Positions 24,355 through 25,982 of a stretch of DNA of 25,982 nucleotides are shown here, piece after piece (position 1 is the stretch's first letter; each line of letters starts with the position of its first letter). The DNA lies in contig CAUWFN010000027.1 in assembly GCA_963558075.1 (NCBI GenBank), positions 1 to 25,982 on the forward strand. Reading direction: 5' to 3'. A program made the position numbers and the translations under genes. The notes beneath the pieces were generated by a model that was not told the DNA's origin, did no database searches, and saw nothing but the letters and a program-made list of their open reading frames with translations. This stretch comes from CALHKP01 sp963558075. Lineage in GTDB: Bacteria; Bacillota; Clostridia; Peptostreptococcales; Anaerovoracaceae.

Positions 24355-24377
24355 CAGCCTTAATGGGCTGTTTTTTT
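24355..24377 (+). terminator. Short intrinsic terminator between exported protein and adhesin genes
   Basis: CAGCC (24355-24359) and GGCTG (24366-24370), followed by seven T. The stem is only 5-6 bp, so read-through into the adhesin gene is likely. No clear promoter is seen for the adhesin gene itself. Confidence 0.65.
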
Positions 24378-24412
24378 AGTAAACTTTTTTAGTTATAAGG
24401 AAAGGAGAAAAC

Positions 24413-25982
24413 ATGAAAAAGAAAAAATCAAGGTTGAAAAAGTTTTTAACCGGACTTCTGTCTGTTGTGATGATTCTTTCTGGCGTGCTTACGGCATTTG
24501 CCGGTATTGGAACTGTAACAGATAGAAGGCAGATTGTTCTCGAAGGCGGAAGCACTACGTGGTCTTTTGTTGTAAAAGATGCTGATGGCAGGCTTGACGG
24601 AACATGTATGGATCCAAAAAACCAGATGATTCCAGCAGGAGGCCAGACTGCGGACTTTGAGCTGCTTCCAAAGGCTAGCAGGTTAGCAAAGCTAGCCTAT
24701 ATCGGCTCCAAAGAGTTTCGTACAGATGTACAACAGTATGCTGTAGGAAGAGCAGCTGCATATATCGCAGGATATATTCCATACAACAATTACAATTACT
24801 ACACAGTTGTAAACAGTCTTATAGAAAGAAGTAAGACTGCCGTTGTTCCTGATAATTTTGAGGCTTATATAGTTAAGCCGACAAACGGAGCACAGAAAAT
24901 TATTGCCTGGCGTAACAAACCTGAAGGAAGCATACAGGTAAAAAAGGGGATAAGTGAAAATGCTCATCTTGTAAATGAATGTAAAGGAAATTATTCTCTT
25001 GCTGGTGCGATTTATGGTGTTTACAAAACAAACCAAGATGCACAGTCAAATAGAAATAGGCTACTAACTCTTACAACAAAAGAAGATGGAGTTACAGAAA
25101 GAGTCTCAATAAACGCAGGGGATTATTTTGTTAAAGAGATATCGGCTCCTCCATGTTTTGATATTGACCCTAAGATTTATCCTGTGAAGGTTCCATCTGG
25201 AAATCTTGTAGTTGTTAAATCAAATGATGCTCCGTTATTTGACCCTCTTGGAATTACGATTAGAAAAAAAGCCCAGGAGGGAACAGACTCAAATCTATCA
25301 CTAGAAGGAGCAGAGTATACGGTTAGATACTACAAGGAATTTTTAGATGGTGAATCTGTAAAACAAGCAAAGGCATTCAGAACATGGATTTTTAGAACTG
25401 ATAAAAACGGTGAAATCAGGATGTGGGATGAATGGAAAATTGGAGGAGATGAGTTATTCAAAGAAGAAGATGGAACTATAGCAGGAATTTTCGGAACTTA
25501 CACATTTGAAGAAACAAAGGCTCCGGCAGGATTTGCAAAAACAGAAGGTCTTGTTTCGATTCAGCAGATTAGACCGGATCAGGTAAATATGAATCCACAC
25601 AAAACAGTGCTTAAGGATGTGACTGACATAGAAAAACCTCAGACTGTATCTATTATTTTGAATAAAGTAGATGCAGAAACAGGCAAGAACATTCCTCAAG
25701 GATACGGTACTTTAAAAGGTGCAAAGTATGATTTGATGTATTCAAAGGATGGGAAGGCCGAATACAAAAAAGTAGCTGTTCTTGTTACAGATGAAAAGGG
25801 ATTTGCACAGTATAGCGGAGGGAAACCTGTCTACTATAAACTGAAAGAGACTCAAGCTTCTAATGGTTATGTTGTAGATCCTAAATCTTACGAAATAAAG
25901 GCGGAGATTACAGAAATCAATAAGCCTATATTTACATATGCCGTTAAATCAAAAGAAAAGCCTATAACTATAAAATTTGATA
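24413..25982 (+). CDS. Surface adhesin with thioester domain and CnaB/SpaA repeats (partial, 3' end outside window)
   Basis: The frame runs open from an ATG at 24413 (AAAGGAG at 24401-24407 region) to the window edge, 523 codons so far. A basic, hydrophobic signal peptide (1-30, ending TAFA) directs export. Residues about 60-165 resemble a Cys-Gln thioester domain of Gram-positive adhesins: Cys65 in GTCMDPK and Gln107/108 in QQYAVGRAAAYI are the candidate pair for covalent attachment to host surfaces. Then come CnaB/SpaA-type beta-domains at about 172-262, 279-385 and 412 onward, each with a start Lys (VKK, RKK, NKVD) and a late Glu (VKEISAPP, FEETKAPAGF, LKETQASNGY), typical of isopeptide-bonded stalk domains. 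A sortase LPXTG anchor would be expected past the end. Confidence 0.88.
   Translation, partial: MKKKKSRLKKFLTGLLSVVMILSGVLTAFAGIGTVTDRRQIVLEGGSTTWSFVVKDADGRLDGTCMDPKNQMIPAGGQTADFELLPKASRLAKLAYIGSKEFRTDVQQYAVGRAAAYIAGYIPYNNYNYYTVVNSLIERSKTAVVPDNFEAYIVKPTNGAQKIIAWRNKPEGSIQVKKGISENAHLVNECKGNYSLAGAIYGVYKTNQDAQSNRNRLLTLTTKEDGVTERVSINAGDYFVKEISAPPCFDIDPKIYPVKVPSGNLVVVKSNDAPLFDPLGITIRKKAQEGTDSNLSLEGAEYTVRYYKEFLDGESVKQAKAFRTWIFRTDKNGEIRMWDEWKIGGDELFKEEDGTIAGIFGTYTFEETKAPAGFAKTEGLVSIQQIRPDQVNMNPHKTVLKDVTDIEKPQTVSIILNKVDAETGKNIPQGYGTLKGAKYDLMYSKDGKAEYKKVAVLVTDEKGFAQYSGGKPVYYKLKETQASNGYVVDPKSYEIKAEITEINKPIFTYAVKSKEKPITIKFD

Noticed and set aside
24672..24698. 8-bp inverted repeat AGGCTAGC / GCTAGCCT inside the adhesin gene
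   Set aside because: It is real, but short and inside coding sequence with no further signal; such repeats are common by chance.

Overview
The window looks like a chromosomal segment of a low-G+C, anaerobic Clostridia-type Firmicute. The signs are strong AAAGGAGG-type ribosome sites, sigma-A promoters, AGA-rich arginine codons, a T-box and an FMN riboswitch, a eukaryotic-like IleRS2, a rubredoxin-containing oxidoreductase and SpaA/CnaB surface proteins. Family XIII (Mogibacterium/Anaerovoracaceae-like) is my guess; the genus cannot be fixed from the sequence alone.

Layout. 1-408: the 3' end of a SIR2-like gene interrupted by an in-frame TGA. 409-4927: an isoleucine T-box leader, ileS, and rlmN 11 nt behind it. 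4954-6246: a small P-loop protein and a CoA-pyrophosphatase-like Nudix hydrolase. 6281-11249: a complete BMP-family nucleoside-type ABC importer (lipoprotein, double ATPase, two permeases), with a strong terminator between the lipoprotein gene and the rest. 11390-16048: a tight three-gene run of a YgiQ-type radical SAM protein, an overlapping beta-class DNA adenine methyltransferase without a restriction partner, and a rubredoxin/glutamate-synthase-like flavoprotein. 16026-19025: divergent trpS (-) and acyl-CoA synthetase (+), each ending in a bidirectional terminator. 19039-23509 (-): an FMN-riboswitch-controlled riboflavin operon ribD-ribE-ribBA-ribH followed by a HAD phosphatase gene. 23534-25982 (+): a small exported protein and the first 523 codons of a thioester-domain/CnaB adhesin that runs off the window.

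How the genes work together. The rib operon holds all named enzymes from GTP to riboflavin, and the terminal HAD gene may supply the dephosphorylation step that is usually unlinked. The importer genes form one uptake system whose binding protein can be made in excess. The last two genes are cell-envelope functions.

Most unusual points: the swapped GIHH (instead of HxGH) active-site motif in IleRS; a perfect 14-bp inverted repeat inside rlmN; tandem terminators behind one FMN aptamer, with a visible antiterminator pairing; the HAD gene in the rib operon; a 24-bp in-frame tandem duplication in the glutamate-synthase-like gene; and the premature TGA in the SIR2-like remnant.
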